From Myxococcales bacterium FL481 (lineage in GTDB: Bacteria > Myxococcota_A > Polyangia > Nannocystales > Nannocystaceae): DNA of 33,946 nt. The position numbers were made by a program, and so were the translations under genes. Shown in pieces: positions 8,562 to 16,546 of this stretch; the stretch's first letter is position 1; the number at the start of each line of letters is the position of its first letter. Under the pieces are notes generated by a model, which saw only the letters and a list, made by a program, of their open reading frames with translations, did not search any database and was not told the origin of the DNA. Location of the stretch: NCBI GenBank assembly GCA_006508105.1, contig QKPP01000203.1, positions 1 to 33,946 on the forward strand, written 5' to 3'.

Positions 8562-9878
8562 ATGGGCGTCCTTATCAACATCTTCAAGCTGCCGGAACTG
8601 CGGCGACGGGTCCTGTTTACGCTTGCGATGTTGGCGGTCTACCGCTTCGGCATCTTCATCGCGGTGCCTGGCGTGGATCGCAACGTCATGCAGACCATCG
8701 TGGCCGACGGTTCAGGTGGCTTTCTCGGCTACATGAACATGTTCAGCGGTGGCGCGCTGCAGAACCTGTCCGTGCTCGCGTTGGGCATCATGCCTTACAT
8801 CAGCGCGAGCATCATCATGCAGCTGATGACCGTGGTGATTCCCCGGCTCGAGCAGCTGAAAAAGGAAGGGGAGAGCGGCAACCGGAAGATCAACCAGTAC
8901 AGCCGCTACGGCACGGTGTTTTTGGCCGGTATGCAAGGCTATCTGATGGCGACTTGGCTCGAGTCGCAAAACACCGGTGGCCAGATGCTCGTGCTCGACC
9001 CCGGCATTGGCTTTCGGGCCATGACAGTGCTCACGCTTACGACCGGCACCTGCTTCCTCATGTGGCTCGGGGAGCAGATCACCGAGCGGGGGATCGGCAA
9101 CGGCATCTCGCTGATCATTTTCGCGGGGATCATCGCCGATCTGCCCATGGCGCTTTACCAACTGAGCCAAAAGATCGAGGACGACCCAGACAGTTTCGGT
9201 CCGATGGGCATTGCCTTGCTCGTCGTGCTCGTGGTGCTGGTCATCGCATTTGTCGTGGTGATGGAACGCGGGCAGCGCCGCATCACCGTCATGCACGCCA
9301 AGCGCGTGGTCGGGCGGAAGATGTTTGGCGGCTCGGCAAACTACCTGCCGCTGCGTATCAACAGCGCCGGCGTGATTCCGCCGATTTTCGCCTCCTCCAT
9401 CATCATGTTCCCGTCCACCATCGCCGGCTGGACGGGGCAGCCGTGGATGCAGCGCCTGGCCGGCTACTTCAGCTACGGAGATTGGCTGTATCTCGCCACC
9501 TACACGGCGCTCAACATCTTCTTTTGCTTCTTCTACACCGCTATTCAGTTCAACCCGGTCGACGTCGCGGACAACCTCAAAAAGCAAAACGCATCGATCC
9601 CGGGCATCCGGCCGGGCAAACGCACGGCCGAGTACATCGACTTCGTGCTGACCCGGCTGACCTTTTGCGGCGCTTGGTACATCTCCGCAGTGTGCGTGCT
9701 GCCCACCTTCTTGCAGACCAAGTTCGACGTGCCGTTCTACTACGGCGGCACCTCGCTGCTGATCTGCGTGGGCGTGGCCCTCGATCTCGCCCAACAGATC
9801 GAGAGCCACCTCGTCACCCGCAGCTACGAGGGATTCGCGGGACCAGGTGGCCCGCGGATCCGTGGGCGACGCGGCTAG
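8562..9878 (+). CDS. secY: Sec translocon channel subunit SecY
   Basis: 438 codons, the usual length. The first membrane helix follows [20 protein letters not shown], and then come the plug region with [40 protein letters not shown] and the C-terminal [18 protein letters not shown]. Ten membrane segments can be traced. SecY forms the protein-conducting channel with SecE and SecG in the inner membrane. Its place after rplO is standard, but the normally following adk, map and infA are absent and a 682-base gap follows. Confidence 0.98.
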   Translation: MGVLINIFKLPELRRRVLFTLAMLAVYRFGIFIAVPGVDRNVMQTIVADGSGGFLGYMNMFSGGALQNLSVLALGIMPYISASIIMQLMTVVIPRLEQLKKEGESGNRKINQYSRYGTVFLAGMQGYLMATWLESQNTGGQMLVLDPGIGFRAMTVLTLTTGTCFLMWLGEQITERGIGNGISLIIFAGIIADLPMALYQLSQKIEDDPDSFGPMGIALLVVLVVLVIAFVVVMERGQRRITVMHAKRVVGRKMFGGSANYLPLRINSAGVIPPIFASSIIMFPSTIAGWTGQPWMQRLAGYFSYGDWLYLATYTALNIFFCFFYTAIQFNPVDVADNLKKQNASIPGIRPGKRTAEYIDFVLTRLTFCGAWYISAVCVLPTFLQTKFDVPFYYGGTSLLICVGVALDLAQQIESHLVTRSYEGFAGPGGPRIRGRRG

Positions 9879-10068
9879 ACCGGTGGATCGACGGGAGCGA
9901 AGCTGGCGGTTCTGGGTCGGCCGTCGGGGCTAGGCGGGCCGTACGTCCTGACGCGTCGCGGGCGACTTCGAGCCCGTCCGGCGGCATCGCGGGGCTTGCT
10001 TCGGATCTGGTGGCGCTTGGCGCGGCCGTTCGGACGTGGCGCCACGCGGATCGTGCCGCTTGGCTCCA

Positions 10069-10233
10069 GACCTTCGTCCATCGCAGCATCGAACGGGGCC
10101 TCGGTGCGAGACCGCCGTCCATCGCCGCCGCGCGGAAAGAGGCGAGGTTGGGGCCGCCGTCCATCGCAGCGTCGAAGGAGGGCTCGCTTCAGGACGTCGC
10201 CCGTCGCCGCGTCGCCACGGGGCGTCGCCGAGC
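10069..10233. repeat. Degenerate tandem repeat, about 41-base period, four copies
   Basis: Copies begin at 10069, 10110, 10152 and 10193, that is at spacings of 41, 42 and 41. The shared core in the first three copies is CCGTCCATCGCAGC with small changes (TCGTCCATCGCAGCATCGAA in copy 1, CCGTCCATCGCCGC in copy 2, CCGTCCATCGCAGCGTCGAA in copy 3). Copy 4 is weaker (GCCCGTCGCCGCGTCG). The period is not a multiple of three throughout, and the frames it produces are not persuasive, so this is treated as a non-coding repeat. Confidence 0.6.
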
Positions 10234-10373
10234 CGGCGCGCCCGTCGAACCGAACGCACGGCCATGCTTCGCGCGGGCCGCTGTCGCCCTATTCGTGTGG
10301 ACTTCTCGCGGTTCGAGTGGCAAACTTCCGCGCCCGTCAACCCTTCCGGGGTTGGCGCCATATTTCACTGCTC

Positions 10374-10547
10374 ATGACACCCTCGGAAACATCGATCCGC
10401 GCTGAGTTGCCCCAGCCGTCGCGATTGCTTTCCGTCCTGGTCGACTCCGTCGACCAGTTTCGTCGTGAGCTTTCGGACGGGGCAATGCTCGCTGTCGGTT
10501 GCAGCGAGCGATCCGGGGCACGCACGGCACGGACCGGCGTGGCCTAG
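10374..10547 (+). CDS. Small open frame before rpmJ, possible IF-1 remnant
   Basis: 57 codons starting with ATG and ending with TAG, 13 bases before rpmJ, in the place where infA normally stands. Residues 24-40 (VDSVDQFRRELSDGAML) resemble the IF-1 segment around FRVELDNG: Phe, Arg, Glu, Leu, an acidic or amide residue and Gly line up. The rest, above all the essential GD and SPYDLTRGRI region, is missing. It may be a decayed infA, an unrelated small protein or chance. The likeness was judged by eye. Confidence 0.25.
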   Translation: MTPSETSIRAELPQPSRLLSVLVDSVDQFRRELSDGAMLAVGCSERSGARTARTGVA

Positions 10548-10560
10548 ATAGAAGGACACA

Positions 10561-10674
10561 ATGAAAGTCAGAGCAAGCGTAAAGCGAATGTGTGAGAAGT
10601 GTCGGGTGATCCGACGACGCGGCGTCGTTCGTATCATCTGCGAAAACCCGAAACACAAACAACGGCAGGGCTAA
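10561..10674 (+). CDS. rpmJ: 50S ribosomal protein L36 (zinc-binding form)
   Basis: 37 codons, too short for most gene finders but unmistakable: [20 protein letters not shown] at the start and [10 protein letters not shown] at the end. The zinc ligands Cys11, Cys14, Cys27 and His32 are all kept, so this is the zinc-containing type of L36. A Shine-Dalgarno-like AGAAGGA lies at 10550-10556. It opens the alpha-operon part of the cluster, followed two bases later by rpsM. Confidence 0.95.
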   Translation: MKVRASVKRMCEKCRVIRRRGVVRIICENPKHKQRQG

Positions 10675-10676
10675 CC

Positions 10677-11048
10677 ATGGCGCGCATAGCTGGTATCGAC
10701 CTGCCCAAGAACAAGCGTATCGAGGTGGCCTTGACCTCGATCTACGGCGTTGGCTTCACACGATCCCGCGAGATCCTCGACCAGTCGGGAGTGGGCGGTT
10801 CGATCCGCACTTCCGACCTGACGAACGAGCAGGTGGCCGCGATACGTCGGATTATCGAGCAGCACTATCGCGTGGAGGGTGACCTCCGCCGCGAGGTGCA
10901 AGGCAACATCAAGCGCTTGATGGACCTCGGCTGTTACCGTGGTCTTCGCCATCGTCGCGGACTCCCGGCACGAGGACAACGCACGCATACCAACGCGCGC
11001 ACTCGCAAAGGGCCCAAACGCGGCCAAGTTGCCGGAAAGAAGAAGTAA
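10677..11048 (+). CDS. rpsM: 30S ribosomal protein S13
   Basis: 123 codons from the ATG at 10677; the longer frame upstream only overlaps rpm[21 protein letters not shown], the helix-two-turn-helix segment and the basic tail [17 protein letters not shown] are typical. S13 sits in the 30S head and contacts the P-site tRNA and, with S19 and L5, the intersubunit bridge. Size is normal. Confidence 0.97.
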   Translation: MARIAGIDLPKNKRIEVALTSIYGVGFTRSREILDQSGVGGSIRTSDLTNEQVAAIRRIIEQHYRVEGDLRREVQGNIKRLMDLGCYRGLRHRRGLPARGQRTHTNARTRKGPKRGQVAGKKK

Positions 11049-11051
11049 GCG

Positions 11052-11441
11052 ATGGCGAATCCCAGGCCCTCGACGCGTCGTCGCGTCAAAAAGAACGTGT
11101 CCACCGGGGTGGTGCACATCCGGTCGACCTTCAACAACACGGTCGTCACCATCACCGATCTCAACGGCAACACAATCGCTTGGTCTTCATCGGGCGTGCG
11201 TGGCTTTCGAGGCTCCCGCAAGTCGACTCCGTTCGCGGCTCAGCTGGCCGCTGGCGACGCGGCGAAGAAAGCCCAAGAACACGGGATGCAGACCGTGTCG
11301 ATCCGCATCGCGGGTCCAGGCGCAGGCCGTGAGTCGGCCCTGCGCGGCATCCAAGGCGCTGGACTGCGCGTGACTTCCATCAAAGACGTCACCCCGATCC
11401 CTCACAACGGCTGCCGTCCACCTAAGCGGAGGAGGGTGTAG
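11052..11441 (+). CDS. rpsK: 30S ribosomal protein S11
   Basis: 129 codons. The segments [40 protein letters not shown] and the C-terminal [18 protein letters not shown] are diagnostic of S11, which lies at the 30S platform beside the E-site mRNA. It begins three bases after the rpsM stop and ends three bases before rpsD. Size is normal. Confidence 0.97.
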   Translation: MANPRPSTRRRVKKNVSTGVVHIRSTFNNTVVTITDLNGNTIAWSSSGVRGFRGSRKSTPFAAQLAAGDAAKKAQEHGMQTVSIRIAGPGAGRESALRGIQGAGLRVTSIKDVTPIPHNGCRPPKRRRV

Positions 11442-11444
11442 ATC

Positions 11445-12074
11445 ATGGCTCGCTATATCGGACCCGTCTGCCGGATGTGCCGGCGCGAAGACACCAAGCT
11501 GTTCCTCAAGGGCGATCGCTGCCACACCGACAAGTGCGGCTACGAGCGACGCCAGTACCCGCCCGGTCAACACGGGCAAGGACGTCGCCGCCGGCCCAGC
11601 GACTACGGGCAGCAGTTGCGCGAGAAACAGAAGGTCAAACGTATGTACGGCCTTTTGGAGAAGCAGTTTCGCGGCTACTACAACAAAGCCACTCGCATGA
11701 AGGGCGTGTCGGGTGAAAACCTGCTGTCGTTGCTCGAGCGTCGGCTCGACAATGTGGCCATTCGTTGTGGGTTCTCGGCGAGTCACGCCGAAGCCCGCCA
11801 GTTGGTGCGTCACGGGCACTTCACGATCAACGGCCAACGCGTCGATATCCCCAGCTACCAAGTGCGCGTGGGAGACGTGGTCGAGGTGCGCGAGAAGAGC
11901 CGCAAGGTGCAAAAGATCGTCGATGCGCTGGCGAACGTGGACCGCTCACCGCTGCCACAGTGGCTCGAGCTCGATCGCGACGCGTTCAAGGGCAAGATCA
12001 CCGCGTTGCCCACCCGTTCCGATGTTGCTGCCGACATCGACGAGCAGCTCATCGTCGAGCTTTACTCGAAGTAG
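11445..12074 (+). CDS. rpsD: 30S ribosomal protein S4 (zinc-binding form)
   Basis: 209 codons. The N-terminal zinc knuckle is intact with Cys9, Cys12, Cys26 and Cys31 (VCRMCRRE and [13 protein letters not shown]). The S4 RNA-binding domain follows near residues 97-160 ([20 protein letters not shown], then [18 protein letters not shown]). S4 nucleates 16S rRNA folding and in E. coli represses the alpha operon. Rpo alpha follows 12 bases later with a good AGGAGG site. Confidence 0.97.
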   Translation: MARYIGPVCRMCRREDTKLFLKGDRCHTDKCGYERRQYPPGQHGQGRRRRPSDYGQQLREKQKVKRMYGLLEKQFRGYYNKATRMKGVSGENLLSLLERRLDNVAIRCGFSASHAEARQLVRHGHFTINGQRVDIPSYQVRVGDVVEVREKSRKVQKIVDALANVDRSPLPQWLELDRDAFKGKITALPTRSDVAADIDEQLIVELYSK

Positions 12075-12086
12075 GAGGTCGTCACG

Positions 12087-13100
12087 ATGCAAGACTACAA
12101 CACGATCGCTCAGAACTGGCGGGATCTCATCCGGCCGAAGAAACTCGACGTCGAGTCCAACTCGTTGGCCGAGGGCTACGGGAAGTTCACGTGCGAGCCG
12201 TTGGAGCGAGGGTACGGCATCACGCTGGGGAACAGCTTGCGTCGCGTGCTGCTGAGCTCGCTGCAGGGAGCCGCGGTGACCAACGTGCGTCTCGATGGGG
12301 CCTTGCACGAGTTCACCACCATTCCCGGTGTCGTGGAGGACGTCACGGACGTCATCCTCAACGTCAAGGCGCTTCGGCTGCGCATGGACGACGCCACCCC
12401 GCGCACCTTGGTCATCGATCAAAGCGGGGAGGGCCCGGTCACGGCAGAGGCCATTCAGTGCCCAGCCGGTGTCACCGTGCTCGACCCGAATCAGCCGATC
12501 GCCACGCTCAGCAAGGGCGGCCGGCTGCATCTCGAGATGACCTGCGCGATGGGACGCGGTTACGCCACCGCGGACCAAAACAAGACCGAGGGCATGCCCA
12601 TCGGTGTCATTCCAATCGACAGCTTGTTCTCGCCGATCCAAAAGGTGAACTACCGGGTGACAAACGCCCGGGTGGGTCACCGGACGGACTACGATCGCCT
12701 GATTCTGGAGATCTGGACCGATGGCTCGGTGCGCCCCGAAGACGCGGCGGCGTTCGCCGCGAAGATTCTCAAGGAACAACTGTCGATCTTCATTTCGCAC
12801 GAGGAGATCGAAGAGGCTCACGCGCCGGCTCAAAGCGAGCAGGACCGCCTCAACGACATCTTGTGGCGCTCGGTCGACGAGCTCGAGCTGAGCGTGCGTT
12901 CGGCGAACTGCCTGCAAAACGCCAACATCCACTACATCGGCGATCTCGTCCAACGGACCGAGTCAGAGATGCTCAAGACCAAGAACTTTGGTCGCAAGTC
13001 GCTCAAGGAGATCAAAGAGATCCTGGCGCAGATGGGCCTTTCGCTCGGTATGAAGATGGACGGCTGGCAAGGTCCCCCGCCGGCTCGGGAGGAGCTGTAG
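12087..13100 (+). CDS. rpoA: RNA polymerase alpha subunit
   Basis: 337 codons, the normal size. The N-terminal dimerisation domain shows [38 protein letters not shown] and the [17 protein letters not shown] motif. The C-terminal domain begins near residue 260 with [20 protein letters not shown] and ends with [20 protein letters not shown]. Alpha assembles core polymerase, and its C-terminal domain binds UP elements and activators. A Shine-Dalgarno AGGAGG lies at 12074-12079. rplQ follows after three bases. Confidence 0.98.
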   Translation: MQDYNTIAQNWRDLIRPKKLDVESNSLAEGYGKFTCEPLERGYGITLGNSLRRVLLSSLQGAAVTNVRLDGALHEFTTIPGVVEDVTDVILNVKALRLRMDDATPRTLVIDQSGEGPVTAEAIQCPAGVTVLDPNQPIATLSKGGRLHLEMTCAMGRGYATADQNKTEGMPIGVIPIDSLFSPIQKVNYRVTNARVGHRTDYDRLILEIWTDGSVRPEDAAAFAAKILKEQLSIFISHEEIEEAHAPAQSEQDRLNDILWRSVDELELSVRSANCLQNANIHYIGDLVQRTESEMLKTKNFGRKSLKEIKEILAQMGLSLGMKMDGWQGPPPAREEL

Positions 13101-13103
13101 CTC

Positions 13104-13580
13104 ATGCGACACCAAAAGACTGGCCGTCAACTCGGTCGCAACTCGGCCCATCGCAAAGCGATGTTCCGCAACATGGTCACCTCCTTGCTCGAGCACGAGC
13201 GGATCCGTACAACCGAGGCAAAGGCCAAGGAACTACGCCGCTTCGTGGAGCGGACGATCAGCATCGGGCTTCGGCTCGGCGACCTGCTCACCAAGCCGAA
13301 AGAGGAGCGTACTCCCGAGGAACGGGCACGCTACGCCCACGCGCTGCGAATGGCGGGACGGATGGTGCGGTCGCGCGAGGTGCTTCACAAGCTCTTCGAC
13401 GAGATCGCGCCGAAACTGCAGGGCCGCCCCGGTGGGTACACTCGGGTGCTGAAAATGATGCGACGACCGGGCGATGCGGCACAGATGGCGCTAATCGAGC
13501 TGGTCACGCGGGACGAGGCTCCCGCGGCCGAGTCGGCGGAGACGCCGGCCGCGTCCGAGCCAGCGCCAGCGAGCGCCTAG
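13104..13580 (+). CDS. rplQ: 50S ribosomal protein L17 with Ala/Glu/Pro tail
   Basis: 158 codons against about 120-130 in the family. The core is clear: [55 protein letters not shown] and [20 protein letters not shown]. From about residue 133 there is a low-complexity tail ([20 protein letters not shown]). L17 lies near the tunnel exit. This is the last gene of the ribosomal cluster and is followed by an intrinsic terminator. Confidence 0.96.
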   Translation: MRHQKTGRQLGRNSAHRKAMFRNMVTSLLEHERIRTTEAKAKELRRFVERTISIGLRLGDLLTKPKEERTPEERARYAHALRMAGRMVRSREVLHKLFDEIAPKLQGRPGGYTRVLKMMRRPGDAAQMALIELVTRDEAPAAESAETPAASEPAPASA

Positions 13581-13601
13581 GCCGGGCCGCGACGAATAAG
13601 G

Positions 13602-13630
13602 GACGCCGGCCTTCGGGTCGGCGTCTTTTT
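13602..13630 (+). terminator. Intrinsic terminator of the ribosomal super-operon
   Basis: GACGCCGGCC (13602-13611) pairs with GGTCGGCGTC (13616-13625) around a TTCG tetraloop, with one G-T-type mismatch, and a run of five T follows directly, then CTTT. This is a textbook rho-independent terminator and lies 22 bases after the rplQ stop. It separates the ribosomal transcription unit from the export-gate genes. Confidence 0.9.
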
Positions 13631-13912
13631 CTTTGGTTGTTCGCTCGGGTGCTGTTGAAGCCAGCGGGCCCCACTGACCGCAGCGCGGTGTAGCCGAGAC
13701 GGCGTAGCTTCGTGACTTGTCGGGGAAGCTCTCGTGACAGTGTGGCCGTCGCGGGGTGATCCGACAGCCGGAGGTACGCGAAGTAGTCTGTCGCGGAGGG
13801 TGCAAACGGAAATATGAATAGGCCCGCACGTAGAGAGCCGTGTGGGGAGTCGGCTCCGAGAGTCGTGCGCAATTTGGAGAACTCGCCGCCGCGCGGATAG
13901 AGTGCAAATCAC
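13631..13912. other. Spacer between ribosomal operon and export-gate genes
   Basis: About 280 bases with no gene that can be supported; the open frames on the minus strand have no family features. A short inverted repeat AGCTTC (13706-13711) / GAAGCT (13725-13730) is present. A possible promoter for the next operon lies near the right end and is listed separately. Confidence 0.5.
13874..13903 (+). promoter_or_regulatory. Possible promoter of the export-gate operon
   Basis: TTGGAG at 13874-13879 and TAGAGT at 13898-13903 with an 18-base spacer resemble a weak sigma-70 promoter. The next start codon is at 13913, so the leader would be very short. The match to consensus is partial, and the call rests mainly on its place after a terminator and before an operon. 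Confidence 0.25.
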
Positions 13913-14209
13913 ATGATTGGGGACGCGACGCCGTTGGTCGGAGCAGCAATCGTTTTGGTGATCGCGCTGGTGGGGACTCGGTGGCTCGGGCTGCGGTTGA
14001 GACCGGGGGCGGGGGCCGAGCGAGCGCAGATCCGGCTCACAGCGCATCATCAGGTGCACGTGGTCGAGCTCCGAGGTGAATGTCTTTTGGTGGGCACGGG
14101 ACCCGGCGGGGCGCCGCGTCTTGTGTACCGGTTCTCTCGGACTCTCCCCGTCGGAGGACCCTCGGGCGATGACCCGGCTTGGGCACGCGACGAGAGGGCG
14201 GACGGGTGA
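13913..14209 (+). CDS. FliO-like export-gate assembly protein
   Basis: 98 codons. One membrane helix near residues 8-26 (LVGAAIVLVIALVGTRWLG) is followed by a small soluble domain with IRLTAHHQVHVVELRGECLL and VGTGPGGAPRLVY. The layout (helix, basic patch, then a beta-rich segment with a V-E-L...L-L-V-G-x-G-P-G-G motif) is that of FliO/MopB, which helps the FliP pentamer assemble in flagellar export gates. It overlaps the FliP start by four bases, which supports the call. FliO is short and poorly conserved, so the family call depends partly on context. Confidence 0.7.
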   Translation: MIGDATPLVGAAIVLVIALVGTRWLGLRLRPGAGAERAQIRLTAHHQVHVVELRGECLLVGTGPGGAPRLVYRFSRTLPVGGPSGDDPAWARDERADG

Positions 14210-14817
14210 ACGCGGATCCGTCGGTTGTCGCGCTCTACGTGGGGTTAGCGGCGGCGCCGCTGCTGCTCGTGGCTTGCACGGCGTTCACGAAAGTGGCGGT
14301 GGTCCTGGCGTCGGTGCGAGTCGGTCTGTCCGCCGAAGTCTTGCTTCCCTATACGGCGATGCTCGCGTTGGCCCTCGCTACGACTGGTATTGTGATGGCT
14401 CCCGTCGCCCAAGAAATGTGGGTAGTCTGGGAAGCGGTGGGGGAGGGATCGGCGTGGCCGAGTTGGTCTCGGCACGGGCTCGTCGCACTCGAGCCGCTAC
14501 GCACATTCATGAGCCAGCATGCCGGCGTGGAGGAGATCGAGTTTTTTGCCGAGCTGGCGCACACCCGAGAAGGGGACCTACGTGCATTGATCCCCGCGTT
14601 TCTGGTCGCGGAGATTCGAGCTGGGCTGGGCATCGCGGTCCTGATTTTGATCCCGTTCGTACTGCTCGACCTGCTTGTCGCTCAGATTCTGGCGCTGTGT
14701 GGTCTGGTGTTGCCCAATCTGAGTTTGGTGACCTTACCCCTGAAGGTGGCGTTGTTCCTCGCGGCCGATGGCTTTGAGCTCGTGCTAACCAATCTTGTCG
14801 ATGGGTACTCGGTGTGA
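14206..14817 (+). CDS. fliP: FliP/SctR-family export-gate membrane protein
   Basis: 203 codons from a GTG that overlaps the fliO-like stop (GTGA). N-terminal helices carry ACTAFTKVAVVLASVRVGLS (about 23-42), matching the FliP/SctR T-x-F-x-K-x-x-V-V-L-x-x-x-R signature. The C-terminal half carries LIPAFLVAEIRAGLGIAVLI (128-147), LIPFVLLDLLVAQIL and LPLKVALFLAADGFELV, all typical. It forms the core of the type III export gate in the inner membrane. The methionine run that usually precedes the LP-x-K motif (M-gasket) is replaced by CGLVLPN at about 165-171. Flagellar and injectisome versions cannot be told apart with certainty; FliO argues for the flagellar side. Confidence 0.88.
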   Translation: MNADPSVVALYVGLAAAPLLLVACTAFTKVAVVLASVRVGLSAEVLLPYTAMLALALATTGIVMAPVAQEMWVVWEAVGEGSAWPSWSRHGLVALEPLRTFMSQHAGVEEIEFFAELAHTREGDLRALIPAFLVAEIRAGLGIAVLILIPFVLLDLLVAQILALCGLVLPNLSLVTLPLKVALFLAADGFELVLTNLVDGYSV

Positions 14818-15089
14818 ACGCGACGCCCATCGAGGGGTTGTGGAGGGCACTACTGCCGGTCCTACTCGCCGTGGGGGCGGCCGCGGTGGCCGGAGCCGCG
14901 ATGAGTTGGCTGGCCGAACGGGTCGGCGTGCGCGACGGGGTATGGCCCGGGTTGGCGCGCGGAGCCGTAGTTGTTGTCGCGCTGTGGCTGGGATGGACCG
15001 CGTTGGTCGAGGCCTGGGTCGCGTGGACCCACGAGATGTGGAGCAGCGACGGGCGAGCGCTGTGGTCTCAGTATGATCGCGGCCGTTGA
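14814..15089 (+). CDS. fliQ: FliQ/SctS-family export-gate membrane protein
   Basis: 91 codons with a GTG start overlapping the fliP stop by four bases. Two membrane helices at about 11-33 and 47-68 are joined by a short loop, the size and topology of FliQ (about 89 residues). The sequence is divergent: the usual loop with Q-E-Q-T-L is replaced by VGVRDGVWPG, although the pattern ending in VEAWVAWTHEMW recalls the family's C-terminus. Position between FliP and FliR makes the call good. Confidence 0.78.
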   Translation: MNATPIEGLWRALLPVLLAVGAAAVAGAAMSWLAERVGVRDGVWPGLARGAVVVVALWLGWTALVEAWVAWTHEMWSSDGRALWSQYDRGR

Positions 15090-15816
15090 TCCGGCGACGT
15101 GGTGGCTCGTGTGTGCCAGCGTGCGGCTGTGGGCCGTGTTGCGGGCCCAGGTGGCCTGGCGACGCGCGGTTGGGCCGAGCTGGGCGATCGTCAGCGTGCC
15201 GCTCGGCGTGGGGTTGGCCCTGGCCGCTGAGCCGCACGGTGCACGTGTAGCGACTGAGCCGCTTTCGATGGTCGACGTCGGTGCCCAGCTTGCGATCGAA
15301 ATCGGGCTGGGAACGGTGGTGGGCCGGTTGGTCGCGCTGCCGGGGTACGGGCTGGTGGGCGCACTGGAACAAACGTCCGGGATTCTTGTCGGGGCCGGGC
15401 ATGGCCCTCGCTCTCTCGTTGGGCTGGGCATGGCGCTCGCGACGTGGACGGCACTGGCGATGCGACTTCATCAACCGATGCTCACGGGGGTGTTCGAGTG
15501 CCTGACGGTTTGGCCAGTGGGACAGCCGTGGGCGTGGGCGGTCGAGGCATCGGGGGGCGCGTCACGCCACCAACTGTTCGCCGGAGCGCGGGCGTTGGGG
15601 CTGCTCGCCTGGTCGTTCGCAACACCAGTGCTGTTACTCGGGGCCATGGTGGAGTTGCTCGCTGCGGTCGCCGGAGCGAAGCCGTCGCTCGTCGGACAGT
15701 TGGCGACTCCATTGTCGCCGTGGGTGCGCCTGGGCGCGTGCGGGATCGCTTTGTGGTCCTCGTGGCTGGCGTACGGGGGGGCTTGGGGTCGCGCGGTTGT
15801 TTCGGGCGTGCCATGA
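15073..15816 (+). CDS. fliR: FliR/SctT-family export-gate membrane protein
   Basis: 247 codons from the ATG at 15073, overlapping fliQ by 17 bases. About six hydrophobic segments are visible. Family features are an Arg in the first helix region (CASVRLWAVLRAQVAW), the segment AIEIGLGTVVGRLVALPGYG, then VGALEQTSGILVGAG near residues 99-113, and a late LLAWSFATPVLLLGAMVELL with the P seen in FliR/SctT. FliR joins the FliP5-FliQ4 helical gate. Its UGA stop is followed in the same frame by the beta-propeller fragment, noted as a finding. Confidence 0.82.
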   Translation: MIAAVDPATWWLVCASVRLWAVLRAQVAWRRAVGPSWAIVSVPLGVGLALAAEPHGARVATEPLSMVDVGAQLAIEIGLGTVVGRLVALPGYGLVGALEQTSGILVGAGHGPRSLVGLGMALATWTALAMRLHQPMLTGVFECLTVWPVGQPWAWAVEASGGASRHQLFAGARALGLLAWSFATPVLLLGAMVELLAAVAGAKPSLVGQLATPLSPWVRLGACGIALWSSWLAYGGAWGRAVVSGVP

Positions 15817-15846
15817 TCGCGCCGTGATTCGGCCGGCGTCGACCCG

Positions 15847-16341
15847 GTGGCCCTGGTCGACGTGGACCAAACGGCGCGTTTGCCTCTCGGCGCGGGGAAC
15901 ATCGCATTCGACGAGCCGCCGGGAGACCCTGGCACGCTGCGCTTGCTGGTGCCCAGTCGCGCGGAAGCGACGGTGACCTGGATGCTCGACACGGGACTGG
16001 ACGAGCACCGTCGTCCTCGAAACCAGCCGCTTGCGCACGTGACCGTGGGTCAAAACCCGAACCTGCTGGCGGTTCATCGCCCGCCGGACGGGTCGGCGCT
16101 GGCGCTCGTGAGCTGTTTCGGCGCGTCGGAAGTGGTGGCAGTTGAACTCGCGACGTTCTCCCTCGTCGCCCACATTGATGTTGGGGAAGGACCCAACGAG
16201 ATGGCGATCGACGAGCGGCGCCATTGGTTGCTCGTGGCCAACACGCTGGACAGCACGACCTCGGTCATCGATCTGCGGCCGACCTCGGGACAGTATCTGC
16301 GCGAGTTTGCGGTCCTGGGCGCGCGGCGCGACTCGCGGTAG
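15847..16341 (+). pseudogene. Headless YVTN-type beta-propeller fragment
   Basis: The frame from the GTG at 15847 gives about 164 residues with two to three beta-propeller blades: GQNPNLLAVHRPPDGSALAL, VVAVELATFSLVAHIDVGEG and GPNEMAIDERRHWLLVANTL followed by DSTTSVIDL. These are typical YVTN/lactonase-like blade motifs. There is no signal peptide, no lipobox and no ribosome binding site before the GTG, and a whole propeller would need six or seven blades. The frame is open back to the fliR stop at 15814-15816. It is probably the 3' remnant of a secreted propeller lipoprotein gene, though a short functional protein cannot be ruled out. Confidence 0.6.
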
Positions 16342-16546
16342 GCGGGATGCTCGAGACGTCGTCGTGTTCGCCCGGGTGTGGCGTGTCGCCGTCATCGCTG
16401 CGGACGGCTCCTCGAACGACGACCGGGCGGCGGACGATCGGGTCGAGCGCCGCGATGGTTCGGGACGGAGAGACCAAGCCGGCGGCGTCCCGCGGTGCGC
16501 TCGCGCTCAAGACTCGGGCGCCAACGGTCGAACTGCGAGCGTCGGC

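Larger units (their letters stand above)
9879..10560. other. Gap between secY and rpmJ where adk-map-infA usually lie
   Basis: 682 bases without a convincing gene. Open frames on both strands are Arg/Pro/Ser-rich, lack any recognisable motif and look like by-products of high GC. The interval holds a degenerate tandem repeat of about 41 bases (10069-10233) and, at its end, a small open frame (10374-10547). In most bacteria adenylate kinase, methionine aminopeptidase and IF-1 are encoded here, so the gap may be the scar of their loss or move. Confidence 0.6.

Noticed and set aside
8954..10405. Open frame of 483 codons over secY
   Set aside because: Out of frame with secY and without motifs; a GC-driven shadow.
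9996..10547. 183-codon frame across the secY-rpmJ gap
   Set aside because: Arg/Ser/Pro-rich without motifs and running over the tandem repeat; only the last part (10374-10547) was kept as a weak candidate.
11765..13693. Open frame of 642 codons on the plus strand
   Set aside because: It lies over rpsD, rpoA and rplQ in another frame; its composition is Arg/Gly/Ala-rich and no family motif appears. It is a shadow caused by high GC.
13504..14059. Several minus-strand frames between rplQ and fliO
   Set aside because: They cross the rplQ end and the terminator, have biased Arg/Pro/Ser composition and no motifs.
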